A stretch of 64,000 nt of DNA, taken from assembly GCA_965226025.1 (NCBI GenBank), contig CBDDCD010000002.1, positions 2,790,001 through 2,854,000 of the forward strand, in the 5' to 3' direction. A program made the translations under genes and the position numbers. Positions within the stretch are counted from its first letter, which is position 1; the number at the start of each line of letters is the position of its first letter. Positions 23,486 to 31,386 of the stretch are shown here, piece by piece. A model generated the notes under the pieces. It did no database searches. It was not told the DNA's origin and saw only the letters and a list, made by a program, of their open reading frames with translations. Source of the stretch: Moanibacter sp965226025. Its GTDB lineage: Bacteria > Verrucomicrobiota > Verrucomicrobiia > Opitutales > UBA2987.

Positions 23486-24284
23486 GCTCGATCTTGTCGG
23501 CTGCGACGTCGCAGTGCATTCCTCGCTCAGTTCATTCGGGAATGTAATTGGGGGGCCTGGAACGGTCATCCGAGCCCTACTGCGAGTCTGTCGAACGGTG
23601 CTCATGCCCAGTTTCTGCGAGATCGGCAGAACGAATCCGCCTCCCGATGATCGGCCTTCCCAGAATGGCTGGGACTACGACTCATACTCTTTCGACATGT
23701 CCTCTACGACGCCTTTCGACGGGAGCTTGTTCGATGAAATGTCCGAGATCAACGTCACAGAAATGGGCCGTATCGCGGCCGATTTCTTGCGGTTCTCCGG
23801 GACGGTTCGGAGCAAGCATCCGTCCATGTCATGGGCAGCCAACGGACCAAGGTCCCAGTGGTACGTCTCGGACCACGCCTCGAATGACCCCAACCTCCCG
23901 TTGAAAAGGCTTGTCGATCAAGAGGGCTCGATTCTTCTCTTGGGTGTGGGTCTCAACAGATGCACCGCCATTCATCTGGCCGAGGAGCATGCAGGACGAC
24001 GGTCGTTCATCCGCTGGGTACTCCATGTCGACGGAGTCGTGCGACGGGCTCGTGAGTACGGATGCAGCGAAGGGTTCATTAAACTCGAACCGCACCTGGA
24101 AAATCTGGCGAGTTGGACAACAATTGGGAATTGCAGTTCCGTCAGCTATCCTGCTGCTTCGCTGGTCAAATCGCTCGTTCCAGTGATCGAATCAGATCCA
24201 AGCATCACCCTGTGTCATCGCGGTGAGCTTTGTCGCTGCCGTGATTCGGCGAGAGGAGGTCCGATAGAGGCGGGTGAACGGTGA
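23445..24284 (+). CDS. AAC(3)-family aminoglycoside N-acetyltransferase-like protein
   Basis: About 279 residues of the Antibiotic_NAT fold, which transfers acetyl from acetyl-CoA to an amine. Family blocks are 'GCDVAVHSSLSSFGNVIGG', 'TVLMPSFCE', 'MGRIAADFLRFSGTVRSKHP', 'SMSWAANGP', 'SILLLGVGLNRCTAIHLAEE' and a final 'CHRGELCRCRDS' that replaces the usual basic end. The His of 'SKHPSMSW' and the 'CTAIHLAE' His are retained. True aminoglycoside resistance is uncertain because many environmental members act on other amines. It follows the cassette array; no matching core (GGCCAAC) was found after it, so cassette membership is unproven. The ATG at 23445 fits the family start. Confidence 0.75.
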   Translation: MNVEQSTIEMGLRKLDLVGCDVAVHSSLSSFGNVIGGPGTVIRALLRVCRTVLMPSFCEIGRTNPPPDDRPSQNGWDYDSYSFDMSSTTPFDGSLFDEMSEINVTEMGRIAADFLRFSGTVRSKHPSMSWAANGPRSQWYVSDHASNDPNLPLKRLVDQEGSILLLGVGLNRCTAIHLAEEHAGRRSFIRWVLHVDGVVRRAREYGCSEGFIKLEPHLENLASWTTIGNCSSVSYPAASLVKSLVPVIESDPSITLCHRGELCRCRDSARGGPIEAGER

Positions 24285-24522
24285 GTGGGAGAGAGGGAGA
24301 GGTTGCAGCGGATGAAAGAACAGCATCGGATGGGCAGGAGAGTTGCGAGTTTCGGGTTACGAGTTGCGATTGAATGAAAGAATTTCTTTCTTTGTCGTAA
24401 GCTTCATCGATGAACCTCGATTCCAATAGTACCGCAACAACCCTCCTTGGGCACCTTGTCGTGAGCTTTGTCGTACGCCTTGGACGAATGTTTGCGAGGG
24501 GGCCGATCAGTATGTTTGAGAA

Positions 24523-25125
24523 ATGAAGAAAATCATACTCATCGGTGACTCCATCCGGATGGGGTATCAGGAAGAAGTGCGCAGACGATTGGCTGGCTGG
24601 GCTGATGTGTGGAGTCCGGGAGAGAATGGTGGAACGAGTGGGAATGTTCTCGCCCACCTCGACGAATGGGTGATTTCCCGAAGTGCCGATGCTGTGCACA
24701 TCAATTGCGGGTTACACGACCTTAAGAAGGAGTTCAATCAGGACGCTGCCGCCGTGCCTTTGAGTTCCTACACCGAGAATGTCCGTTCTATCTTGACGCG
24801 CCTGAATGCGGAGACCAAGGCCACCGTGGTGTGGGCCTTGACGACACCTGTCAATCAGAAGTGGCACCACAAGAACAAGGGCTTCGACCGATTCGAAACG
24901 GATGTTGTCGCCTACAATGCGGCCGCTTCGGAGATTTGCCGGGAAGTGGGTGTCGAGGTGAACGACCTTTATTCGGTGGTTATGTCCGCCGGTCCCGACA
25001 GGATTCTCCTTGAGGACGGGGTCCACTTCAGACCCGAGGGTAACGCCCTACTTGGGAAGTGCGTGGCTGAATGTATTAGAAGAGTCGCAGGGATTGAGAA
25101 GGCAGAAGACCGGGCTCGTCTTTGA
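24523..25125 (+). CDS. SGNH/GDSL-type esterase or acylhydrolase
   Basis: A 200-residue hydrolase with block I 'ILIGDSIRMGY' (nucleophile Ser near 10), block II Gly in 'GTSGNVLAHLDEW', block III 'HINCGLHDLK' (Asn near 61) and block V 'LEDGVHFRPEG' (Asp and His near 165). There is no signal peptide. Such enzymes remove acyl or acetyl groups from sugars or lipids. The adjacent sialidase-like gene on the same strand suggests de-acetylation of a carbohydrate, as an inference. The 238-bp gap before it holds only a short GGATGAAAGAAC sequence also seen at 42044. Confidence 0.8.
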   Translation: MKKIILIGDSIRMGYQEEVRRRLAGWADVWSPGENGGTSGNVLAHLDEWVISRSADAVHINCGLHDLKKEFNQDAAAVPLSSYTENVRSILTRLNAETKATVVWALTTPVNQKWHHKNKGFDRFETDVVAYNAAASEICREVGVEVNDLYSVVMSAGPDRILLEDGVHFRPEGNALLGKCVAECIRRVAGIEKAEDRARL

Positions 25126-25267
25126 AGTTGTGGCAACCCACCCCTAACCCCTCCCAGAAGGGGATCGACAGGAGATAACGATTGAGATCACGACAAAAGA
25201 GTACTGGAAAGGTTTATCTTTCGTCATTTCCACGGATTAACGTTCCTTGCTGAGCCGAGTCTTTAAC

Positions 25268-26449
25268 ATGATATTGGCTGGAGAATACCTTATTCTGGCT
25301 CAATCTCCCGATTCTGAGAATGTGTATACCGGCTCGCCTTCCCTGGCGAGGTTGCCCGGTGGGCGCCTGGTGGCAAGCTACGAGTGGTTCCGTCAGAAAC
25401 CGCTGAAGGAGGAAGTTCCCGATCAGACCGAGATTCTGGTGAGCGATGACAACGGCGCAATCTGGCGAAAAGTCGCTGCCGTAGACTTCATTTGGGCATC
25501 CCTCCTCGCGGTCGGTGATGCCCTCTACATGATCGGCAATCGGCGGAAAAGCCGCGAAATCTGCATCGCCGGTTCCTCTGACGGCGGAGAAAGCTGGTCG
25601 CATATCGTGACGCTGTTCGAGGGACGCTTCCATTGCGCTCCAACCCACGTTCTACTCCGCCGAGACTTTGTCTACCGTGCCTTCGAGACCTGCGTCGGTC
25701 CGCGGCCGGATTGGAAGTCGCTGGTTGTGGCGGGGGATCTCACTCGCGATCTGCTGGACCCCTCGTCCTGGCGCATGTCGAATCAGCTCACTTTTCCCGG
25801 AGTGCCCGACGGACTGACGCAGAGAAAGTACCCGGCAAGCGATGAGGAGAAGGTTCCCCACGACAGCTGGCTGGAAGGGAACGTCATCGAAGTAGGCGGC
25901 GAAATGTGTGTGCTATTGCGGACTATTATCGATGGGCACTCTACGGCCGGTTTGGCCGCGGTGTGCGGGCTGCAGGATGATGGAAGTGAAATGCACTTCC
26001 GCTTCCTGCAATTCTATCCGATGCCCGGTGCGCAGTGCAAATTCCACATCGTGCAAGACCCGGCCAGCGACCTTTTCTGGACCACCGTGACGATTCCCAC
26101 CAACACCTGGCAGGATCGGGAACCGTTACGCGCCATCGGGTTTCAAGGACCTCCCGGCAATGAGCGACGCCTCCTGATTCTCATGTATAGCATCGATGCG
26201 CTGAATTGGTTCCAGGCCGGCTGTGTGGCGATGGACCGGCATCCCTGCAATTCATTCAGCTACGCCTCCCAACTGATTGTCGAAGATGATCTGCTGGTTC
26301 TGGCGCGCACCTCGCAGGGGGGCAGAAACCAGCACGATACGAACCTGATCACGCTACATCGGGTGCGGAATTTCAGAGAGCTTGCCCTCGACTTGGCACC
26401 GGGTTTGAATGACCGAGCACAGGACAACGTCATCCAGCCGACGCCTTGA
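25268..26449 (+). CDS. Sialidase-fold (BNR) glycosidase-like protein
   Basis: 393 residues of a six-bladed propeller with Asp boxes 'SDDNGAIW' and 'SSDGGESW', a late 'SIDALNWFQAG' blade and 'FSYASQLIVEDDLLVLAR', typical of BNR/sialidase-superfamily proteins. There is no signal peptide. It starts at ATG 25268; an in-frame TTG at 25247 is less likely. It is a different subfamily from the 15415 gene. Exo-sialidase activity is not certain because the Arg triad cannot be placed confidently. Confidence 0.7.
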   Translation: MILAGEYLILAQSPDSENVYTGSPSLARLPGGRLVASYEWFRQKPLKEEVPDQTEILVSDDNGAIWRKVAAVDFIWASLLAVGDALYMIGNRRKSREICIAGSSDGGESWSHIVTLFEGRFHCAPTHVLLRRDFVYRAFETCVGPRPDWKSLVVAGDLTRDLLDPSSWRMSNQLTFPGVPDGLTQRKYPASDEEKVPHDSWLEGNVIEVGGEMCVLLRTIIDGHSTAGLAAVCGLQDDGSEMHFRFLQFYPMPGAQCKFHIVQDPASDLFWTTVTIPTNTWQDREPLRAIGFQGPPGNERRLLILMYSIDALNWFQAGCVAMDRHPCNSFSYASQLIVEDDLLVLARTSQGGRNQHDTNLITLHRVRNFRELALDLAPGLNDRAQDNVIQPTP

Positions 26450-26615
26450 AGGCCTCGGCTAATGCTGGCGTTCGATGTATCTAGAAACCAAACTCAACAG
26501 CGTCGATCGAGCTGATGCGGAAAAGTTTAGCCGGGAAATCCTAGGATATTTGACAGCCTTACTGAAGGGAGGAAAGATGAAGTCTGCGACTCCTGGTTGA
26601 TGAATGAGAATCACC

Positions 26616-26729
26616 ATGACAACATTCGAACAGTGGATTGACGCAGTAGGAGCGGGGGATGTCGATCGTGTGCGTGACCTAATCGAGCGACATCCAGAAC
26701 TTGAGAGCCATGTCCGATTCCGCATTTAA
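26616..26729 (+). pseudogene. Ankyrin-repeat protein stump
   Basis: 37 codons reading 'MTTFEQWIDAVGAGDVDRV' then 'RDLIERHPELESHV', the typical N-terminal helix pair of bacterial ankyrin-repeat proteins (A-x-x-A-G-D-x-x-x-V-R-x-L-L/I-x-x-x-P). It stops at 26727, inside the start region of the YbaK-family gene, and no ankyrin repeat follows. It was probably truncated when the downstream gene was joined. Confidence 0.4.
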
Positions 26730-27177
26730 ACGAGTGGAGCAACTGCTTACTTCGCGGGACATCGAGTTTGGTGTATCACGGCACAAGCCTGTCTATACGA
26801 GCGAGGAAGCGGCCGCGGTTCGGGGCGTCCCATTGTCCAGTGGTGCTAAAGCGCTGATCTGCAAAGGAGACGATCGGTTCGTGATGTTTGTCATTCCGGC
26901 CGACTGCAAGTTGGCCAGCAAGCTGGTCCGGCGGTTGTTTGGTTGGCGGAAACTACGGTTTGCGAATCGGGAAGAAGTGCTTACGTTGACTGGGTTGACA
27001 CCCGGCTCCATTCCGCCTTTTGGCAGCGTCTTCGGGTTGCCCACTTATTGCGACGAGAAGCTCAGCCAGAACACGACGATCAATTTCAACGCCGGGGACC
27101 ACACGATATCGGTGAACATGCGCTATGTGGACTACCTCGACGCGGAACAGCCCGAAGTGGGAACTTTTGCTGAATAG
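26710..27177 (+). CDS. YbaK/ProX-domain aminoacyl-tRNA deacylase
   Basis: 155 residues of the YbaK/prolyl-tRNA editing fold, which hydrolyses mischarged aminoacyl-tRNAs in trans. Visible are 'RVEQLLTSRDIEFGV' at the N-terminus, 'SSGAKALICKGDDRFVMFVI' with the conserved Lys of the editing pocket, 'ANREEVLTLTGLTPGSIPPF' (G-x-x-P-G-x-x-P-P-F) and 'NMRYVDYLDAEQP'. It starts at ATG 26710; the in-frame TTG at 26701 is less likely. The start overlaps the ankyrin stump. There are no other translation genes nearby. Confidence 0.85.
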   Translation: MSDSAFKRVEQLLTSRDIEFGVSRHKPVYTSEEAAAVRGVPLSSGAKALICKGDDRFVMFVIPADCKLASKLVRRLFGWRKLRFANREEVLTLTGLTPGSIPPFGSVFGLPTYCDEKLSQNTTINFNAGDHTISVNMRYVDYLDAEQPEVGTFAE

Positions 27178-27280
27178 GAGGCGTTTGGGGAAAATGCCAC
27201 GAATGAAGAGAGGGAGTTTGAGGGAAACGGAGCCAGGGAGACGCGGGAGGCAGAGGAGGATTGCCCAACAGTACGACAGG

Positions 27281-27484
27281 CTCACCGCGGACGGGATTCT
27301 GTTTCATTGTTTTACGATCCATGCGGGCGGCATTCTGCCGACCGCCGAGCCTCGGCATGCGGTCTTGGACTCCTACCGTCCCGGCTGGGCTCAGCCCGTT
27401 GGGTCCGTCCCCGAGTGGCCTGAGGAAATCGTCCGCGACGCTTCACCCGAACTGCTCGAAGGGCAGAATAGTGGGGTCATGTAG
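27281..27484 (+). pseudogene. Phytanoyl-CoA dioxygenase C-terminal remnant
   Basis: The frame reads 'LTADGILFHCFTIHAGGILP' followed by 'AVLDSYRPGWAQPVGSVPEW' and 'EIVRDASPELLEG', the tail of PhyH-type Fe(II)/2-oxoglutarate dioxygenases with the distal His in 'TIHAGG'. No dioxygenase sequence exists upstream of about 27281, so only about 65 C-terminal residues remain. Three intact PhyH genes lie elsewhere in the window. Confidence 0.45.
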
Positions 27485-27565
27485 CAGATCCTAGACGTGC
27501 AGCGGGTGTAGCGCATCATCGGATTCATCAAAAAGTTAGCGGTTAAGAACGATGAGGAATCTGGA

Positions 27566-27655
27566 GACGAGGGCCCTCGAGCCCCAGCGGAATGGTCAGT
27601 TTGTTCATGCAGTCGGTTTGCATTTCGATCAGGGGCTCGAGAGCCCTCGCCCCCC
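27566..27655. repeat. CTCGAGCCC inverted-repeat element, copy 2
   Basis: GACGAGGGCCCTCGAGCCCC at 27566-27585 faces GGGGCTCGAGAGCCCTCGCC starting at 27632. It fills the region between the PhyH remnant and the convergent P-loop kinase gene. Confidence 0.7.
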
Positions 27656-27714
27656 AATGCCTAGTGACCTGCTCAGGCCGAGCGGAACTGGCCTCCCAGG
27701 GAAATAGCAGACCA

Positions 27715-28431
27715 TCAGATTCGCGTAGCCAGTCTGAGCCTGTCGGTCATGGAGAATTGGGGCTGCATGTCTCGGAGAAATCCTTCCAGCAATTCCTCGA
27801 TCGTGGCGCTCGTTGAATCGACGGTGAACTTTCGGATAATGAGCGAGCTGTCGTACTCCTCTTGGAAGCGTTGCAACACCGTTTCGACATCGGCTTCTTT
27901 GAGGATGCCCCTGGCCCGTGGATTCCGGTGCATCCGTTCCTTGATCATCTCGGCTGCAGCGTGCACCAGAACGAGCACCATATTGGGTGCGTGCAGGAGG
28001 AGTTCGGCATCCCAGGCGCGGGCCCGCGCTCGACGGTCGGAGAACGAACCGGGTTCTCCATAGCCGTAGTAGAGTGGGGCGTAAACGGCGTCGGCATAGT
28101 AGTGGTTGACGAAGAGGGCGTCGTCTTCGCGGAACATGTCGGCGTTCAAATGATGCCAGATCAAGTGCCGAAGGTAGTCTTCGAGCACCGCCGGTCGCAA
28201 GGAGAGGATCTGTTCCTGGTCTGCGACCGTGTTGAGATCGGTCTCCGTTTTGCCCACGGTCGATTGATCCCCCTCGGCGTGTACCATGAGGTGGCCATCG
28301 AGCGCTGGAACGACGAAATGATTGTGCCATCGAACAAGGCGCAGTCCCATCGCCTTGATCATCCATTTGGAAATCTCTGTGGCCACGGTCGTCTTCCCGG
28401 CGTACTCACAACCAATGATAAGCAGGTGCAT
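27715..28431 (-). CDS. P-loop nucleotide kinase-like protein
   Basis: 238 residues with a Walker A 'IIGCEYAGKTTVATEIS' at residues 5-21 and a kinase-like layout: a DRx-like 'DDALFVNHYYADAVY' near 103 and a lid-type 'RMHRNPRARGILKEAD' near 168. It resembles thymidylate-kinase/AAA_33-type small-molecule kinases. It is the only minus-strand gene between about 21 and 31 kb. The substrate is unknown. The ATG at 28431 gives a protein starting directly at the first beta strand. Confidence 0.65.
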   Translation of the reverse strand: MHLLIIGCEYAGKTTVATEISKWMIKAMGLRLVRWHNHFVVPALDGHLMVHAEGDQSTVGKTETDLNTVADQEQILSLRPAVLEDYLRHLIWHHLNADMFREDDALFVNHYYADAVYAPLYYGYGEPGSFSDRRARARAWDAELLLHAPNMVLVLVHAAAEMIKERMHRNPRARGILKEADVETVLQRFQEEYDSSLIIRKFTVDSTSATIEELLEGFLRDMQPQFSMTDRLRLATRI

Positions 28432-28531
28432 GGGTTTTCGGCTTCCGTTCGCAGCAATTCCTCGAGTATGATCCAGCAGCCTTTACAAGGAAGAGATAAT
28501 ATCCTCCCCTTTCTGATCGGAGGAAATCCTA

Positions 28532-29509
28532 ATGAAGCTCGGAATCAATACTGGATTCATCATGAAATTCGAGTTCGAAGAGGGACTCAAGTTTTCTCAG
28601 GATATCGGGGTGACGGCGGTTGAGGTCGGCACTACGAGTCCGGCGGCCAAGAAATACTGCGACCTGGACACCCTGCTATCGGATCAGAGTGAGCTCGATC
28701 GTTGGCTCGATGTCTACTCGAGTTACGGCATGGAGATCTATTCTTTCAGCGCTCACGGCCAACCGTTGACACCGGACCAAGAGGCAGCCGAGAAATATGA
28801 TCTCTTGTTTCGGAAGACGTGTGAATTGATGGAAAAGATCGGCTCTTCACGGATGATTGTCGTATCAGGTTTGCCGGAGGGCGCGGAGGGAGACAGCCTC
28901 CCGGCATGGATCGTCACCACCGACGCGGATATCCTTCAAGAAGCCCTTGAATGGCAATGGGAGAAACGACTGTTACCCTATTGGAGGGAGCACGCGAAGA
29001 TCGCGACCGATCACGGCGTCACCCTCTGCTTCGAAATGCAGATCCTTCAGATGATCCATACCCCGCTTCAACTCCGACGATTGCGGGATGAGATCGGACC
29101 GGTGGTGGCCTGCAACTACGATGTCTCCCATATGTGGGTTCAGGAGATCGATCCATTCAAGGCTATACATTGCCTCGGGGACATGATTGAGAATGTCCAT
29201 CTCAAGGACACACTTTATCATGGGCCCAATTTAGACATTCGGGGACGATTCGATCCCACCAGTCCAGAAGAGTACAAGGATCGGTCGTGGACCTTTACGC
29301 TGCCCGGTTGGGGGCATGATGAGCAGACCTGGCGCGAGCTCATTACCGCGCTTCGATTCGTCGGCTATGATGGCATACTATCGCTGGAGATGGAGAGCGA
29401 ATACATGGAGATAGAGGAAGGATTGCTGAAAGCGGCGGCGTTTATCAAGCCAATGGTGATCGAGCGTCCTACGGGTCGGCTCTGGTGGGAGTATAATAAT
29501 GAAGTTTAG
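28532..29509 (+). CDS. Sugar phosphate isomerase/epimerase (AP endonuclease 2-like TIM barrel)
   Basis: 325 residues of the xylose-isomerase-like TIM barrel. Metal-site residues are visible as Glu in 'TLCFEMQILQM' (near 170), Asp/His in 'CNYDVSHMW' (near 194), His in 'NVHLKDT' (near 225) and Glu in 'LSLEMESEYM' (near 288). A strong Shine-Dalgarno GGAGG precedes the ATG. The MBL-fold gene follows at 58 bp on the same strand, so the two probably form an operon for an unknown carbohydrate or inositol-type substrate. Confidence 0.8.
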   Translation: MKLGINTGFIMKFEFEEGLKFSQDIGVTAVEVGTTSPAAKKYCDLDTLLSDQSELDRWLDVYSSYGMEIYSFSAHGQPLTPDQEAAEKYDLLFRKTCELMEKIGSSRMIVVSGLPEGAEGDSLPAWIVTTDADILQEALEWQWEKRLLPYWREHAKIATDHGVTLCFEMQILQMIHTPLQLRRLRDEIGPVVACNYDVSHMWVQEIDPFKAIHCLGDMIENVHLKDTLYHGPNLDIRGRFDPTSPEEYKDRSWTFTLPGWGHDEQTWRELITALRFVGYDGILSLEMESEYMEIEEGLLKAAAFIKPMVIERPTGRLWWEYNNEV

Positions 29510-29566
29510 TTTTTTTTGAGCCGCCGAATTTCACGGATCAATTAGCAAAAGGGAGGAAAGAGAATT

Positions 29567-30274
29567 ATGTCCATACAACTCGAGTTCGTGTGCCATGCCT
29601 GTTTTCGGATCTGGCAGAATGGCCGTCCGATCATTGTCACCGATCCCTACGGGCCGGATCAGCTGGGCCTCCCTGACAGGGGAGCCCAACTCGAGGCAGA
29701 TACTATCATCGCCAGTTCACTTACGGACGCGGCGCACTCAAATCTGGGTTTGGTCAAGGGGAATCCCCGTGTCATCAATGCCCTGGATATCGCCCAAGGG
29801 AAGGAGGAGGCGAGGATCAACGGTGAGCGACTGATCACGTTGGGTGCGGCGGAAGATCCCGACCATCCACGGGGTGCCCAGGACAATGCCCTCTATGCCT
29901 TCAAGCTCGAAGATCTGTGGTTCATGCACATGGGCGATTTGGGGTACCGGCTGAGTGATGAGGATCTCGCCCCCTTTGCCAACCACTGCGATGTGTTAAT
30001 GGCGCTGACGGGCGAAAACCTGACGCCGTCACATGAGGACCTCGACCCGATGTTCGATTTTCTGAAGCCGAAATGGATTGTCCCGATGCACTACGGGATT
30101 CCTCCCGTTAAATTCGCAATGAGCAGCATCGAGAAGTTTCTGAAACACCGAGGACAGGATCCGGTTTACAGCGCACGTCATCATACCGTTACGTTTCCAT
30201 TGCCGCAGTCAGAAAACGAAAAGCCGACCATCGTTGTGCTCCAGCCTTCGGGATTTGAAGCGGTGGAAGAGTAG
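29567..30274 (+). CDS. UlaG-like metallo-beta-lactamase-fold protein with a degenerate metal motif
   Basis: 235 residues. It shows the fold of L-ascorbate-6-phosphate lactonase-like (Lactamase_B_3) proteins: 'FVCHACFRIWQNG', 'IIVTDPYGPDQL', 'LWFMHMGDLGYRLSDE' and 'KWIVPMHYGIPPVKF'. The family's S-H-x-H-x-D-H metal motif should follow 'EADTI', but the sequence there is 'IASSLTDAAHSN', so the histidines are lost. Later ligands (Asp in MGDLG, His in PMHYG) remain. Either the enzyme uses one metal differently or it has become non-catalytic. GGGAGG lies just upstream of the ATG. Confidence 0.75.
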   Translation: MSIQLEFVCHACFRIWQNGRPIIVTDPYGPDQLGLPDRGAQLEADTIIASSLTDAAHSNLGLVKGNPRVINALDIAQGKEEARINGERLITLGAAEDPDHPRGAQDNALYAFKLEDLWFMHMGDLGYRLSDEDLAPFANHCDVLMALTGENLTPSHEDLDPMFDFLKPKWIVPMHYGIPPVKFAMSSIEKFLKHRGQDPVYSARHHTVTFPLPQSENEKPTIVVLQPSGFEAVEE

Positions 30275-30333
30275 AGACGTCCCGGCGTTCTGCGGGGAGT
30301 ATGCTATTGGAAGCTCCGGCATGGAGGGCGATG

Positions 30334-30414
30334 GAGGGCCCTCGAGCCCAGGCTACGTCGATCAATTTGATCAGAGCGTCGATTCTCAATTCTTTCCAGG
30401 GCCCTCGCCCCTCC
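30334..30414. repeat. CTCGAGCCC inverted-repeat element, copy 3 (degenerate)
   Basis: GAGGGCCCTCGAGCCC at 30334 faces AGGGCCCTCGCCCCTCC ending at 30414; the right arm has lost the CTCGAG core. It is located in the 298-bp gap before the deformylase-like gene. Confidence 0.6.
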
Positions 30415-30572
30415 AATATGGTGGCTACTCGGGCACGTTCGTTGGCGCTTCCAGCGGCCCAGATCGAGCGACGATAATCGCGAACAGACCAACCCTTATG
30501 AAGCTGGTTTGCCCTAATGTTGGGATTGTTGCTACACTAATGAGGGATTGCTGACGTCTATCAGAAAAGATC

Positions 30573-31082
30573 ATGGCGGCGAGAGAGATTCTGTTGTTGG
30601 GAAACCCGAAGCTGTATGAGACCTGCGCCATTGTAGGACCAGAAGAATGCGAAGATTTGCGTCAGGTCGTATCCGACCTCCACGACACGTTGATGGGTTT
30701 CCGGATTCGGTACGGCACCGGCAGAGCCATCGCGGCTCCGCAGATCGGGGTCATGAAACGCCTCTTCTACATGTGCATCGACGACGTCTCGACTGTATTC
30801 GTTAATCCGGAGCTGACGGATATGAGTCGGGACATGATCGAATTGTGGGATGATTGCATGTCTTTCCCCGATCTGCTGGTCCGGGTGAAGCGTCACAGGT
30901 CCTGCTACATACGGTTTTGGGATCTGGAATGGAAAGAGAATGAAATCGCGGCTGAAGACGATCTCTCGGAATTACTCCAGCATGAGTACGATCACCTCGA
31001 CGGCATCCTCGCCGTTTCCAGGGCCGTTGATGCGCGGTCCTTCGCTCTTAGAAGCCAGAGGGATTCCCTGAACACTGGATAG
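30573..31082 (+). CDS. Peptide deformylase-like protein with altered motifs
   Basis: 169 residues of the peptide deformylase fold. Motif III 'LLQHEYDHLDGI' (HExxH, two metal His and the catalytic Glu) is intact. Motif I is 'GRAIAAPQIG' in place of GxGxAAPQ. Motif II is 'WDDCMSFPDL' in place of EGCLSxP, keeping the metal Cys. The metal site is therefore complete but the formyl-Met pocket is changed. It could be a secondary deformylase or act on another formyl-amide; the housekeeping enzyme is probably encoded elsewhere. Confidence 0.75.
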   Translation: MAAREILLLGNPKLYETCAIVGPEECEDLRQVVSDLHDTLMGFRIRYGTGRAIAAPQIGVMKRLFYMCIDDVSTVFVNPELTDMSRDMIELWDDCMSFPDLLVRVKRHRSCYIRFWDLEWKENEIAAEDDLSELLQHEYDHLDGILAVSRAVDARSFALRSQRDSLNTG

Positions 31083-31140
31083 CGCTATATGGGTAGAAGG
31101 AGAAATCCGTAAGTGTCCAGAATCAGGCTTTCAGTTCTTA

Positions 31141-31339
31141 GCTGCCCGGTCTTGTGCCGGGGTGGCGCACGTTCCTTGCTAAACAACGTTTGTCTCTACC
31201 GACCCCCACCCGTCCCATCTCGCCTCAGATCCGGCGGCGCTGGGTCTGAGGCGAGATGGGACGGGTGGGGGGGGTGTTGTGCCATTTCCGTGGTGTAGCC
31301 ATAAATTGCGCGTCACCCCGGCACAAGACCGGGGCAGCC
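31141..31339. repeat. Two nested inverted repeats
   Basis: The outer arms GCTGCCCGGTCTTGTGCCGG.. (31141-31169) and ..CCGGCACAAGACCGGGGCAG (31309-31339) enclose an inner hairpin with perfect 26-bp arms (31204-31229 and 31245-31270, loop 15 nt, arm starts CCCCACCCGTCCCATCTCGC). It separates the deformylase-like gene from the convergent dehydrogenase gene and fills 31083-31386. Confidence 0.8.
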
Positions 31340-31386
31340 AAGAATCCTATTTCGACTCTTCCAAAAAATGGGCAAACACAACGCGG

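Noticed and set aside
27629..28366. Alternative 245-codon minus-strand frame
   Set aside because: Arg/Pro-rich shadow of the P-loop kinase gene in another frame.
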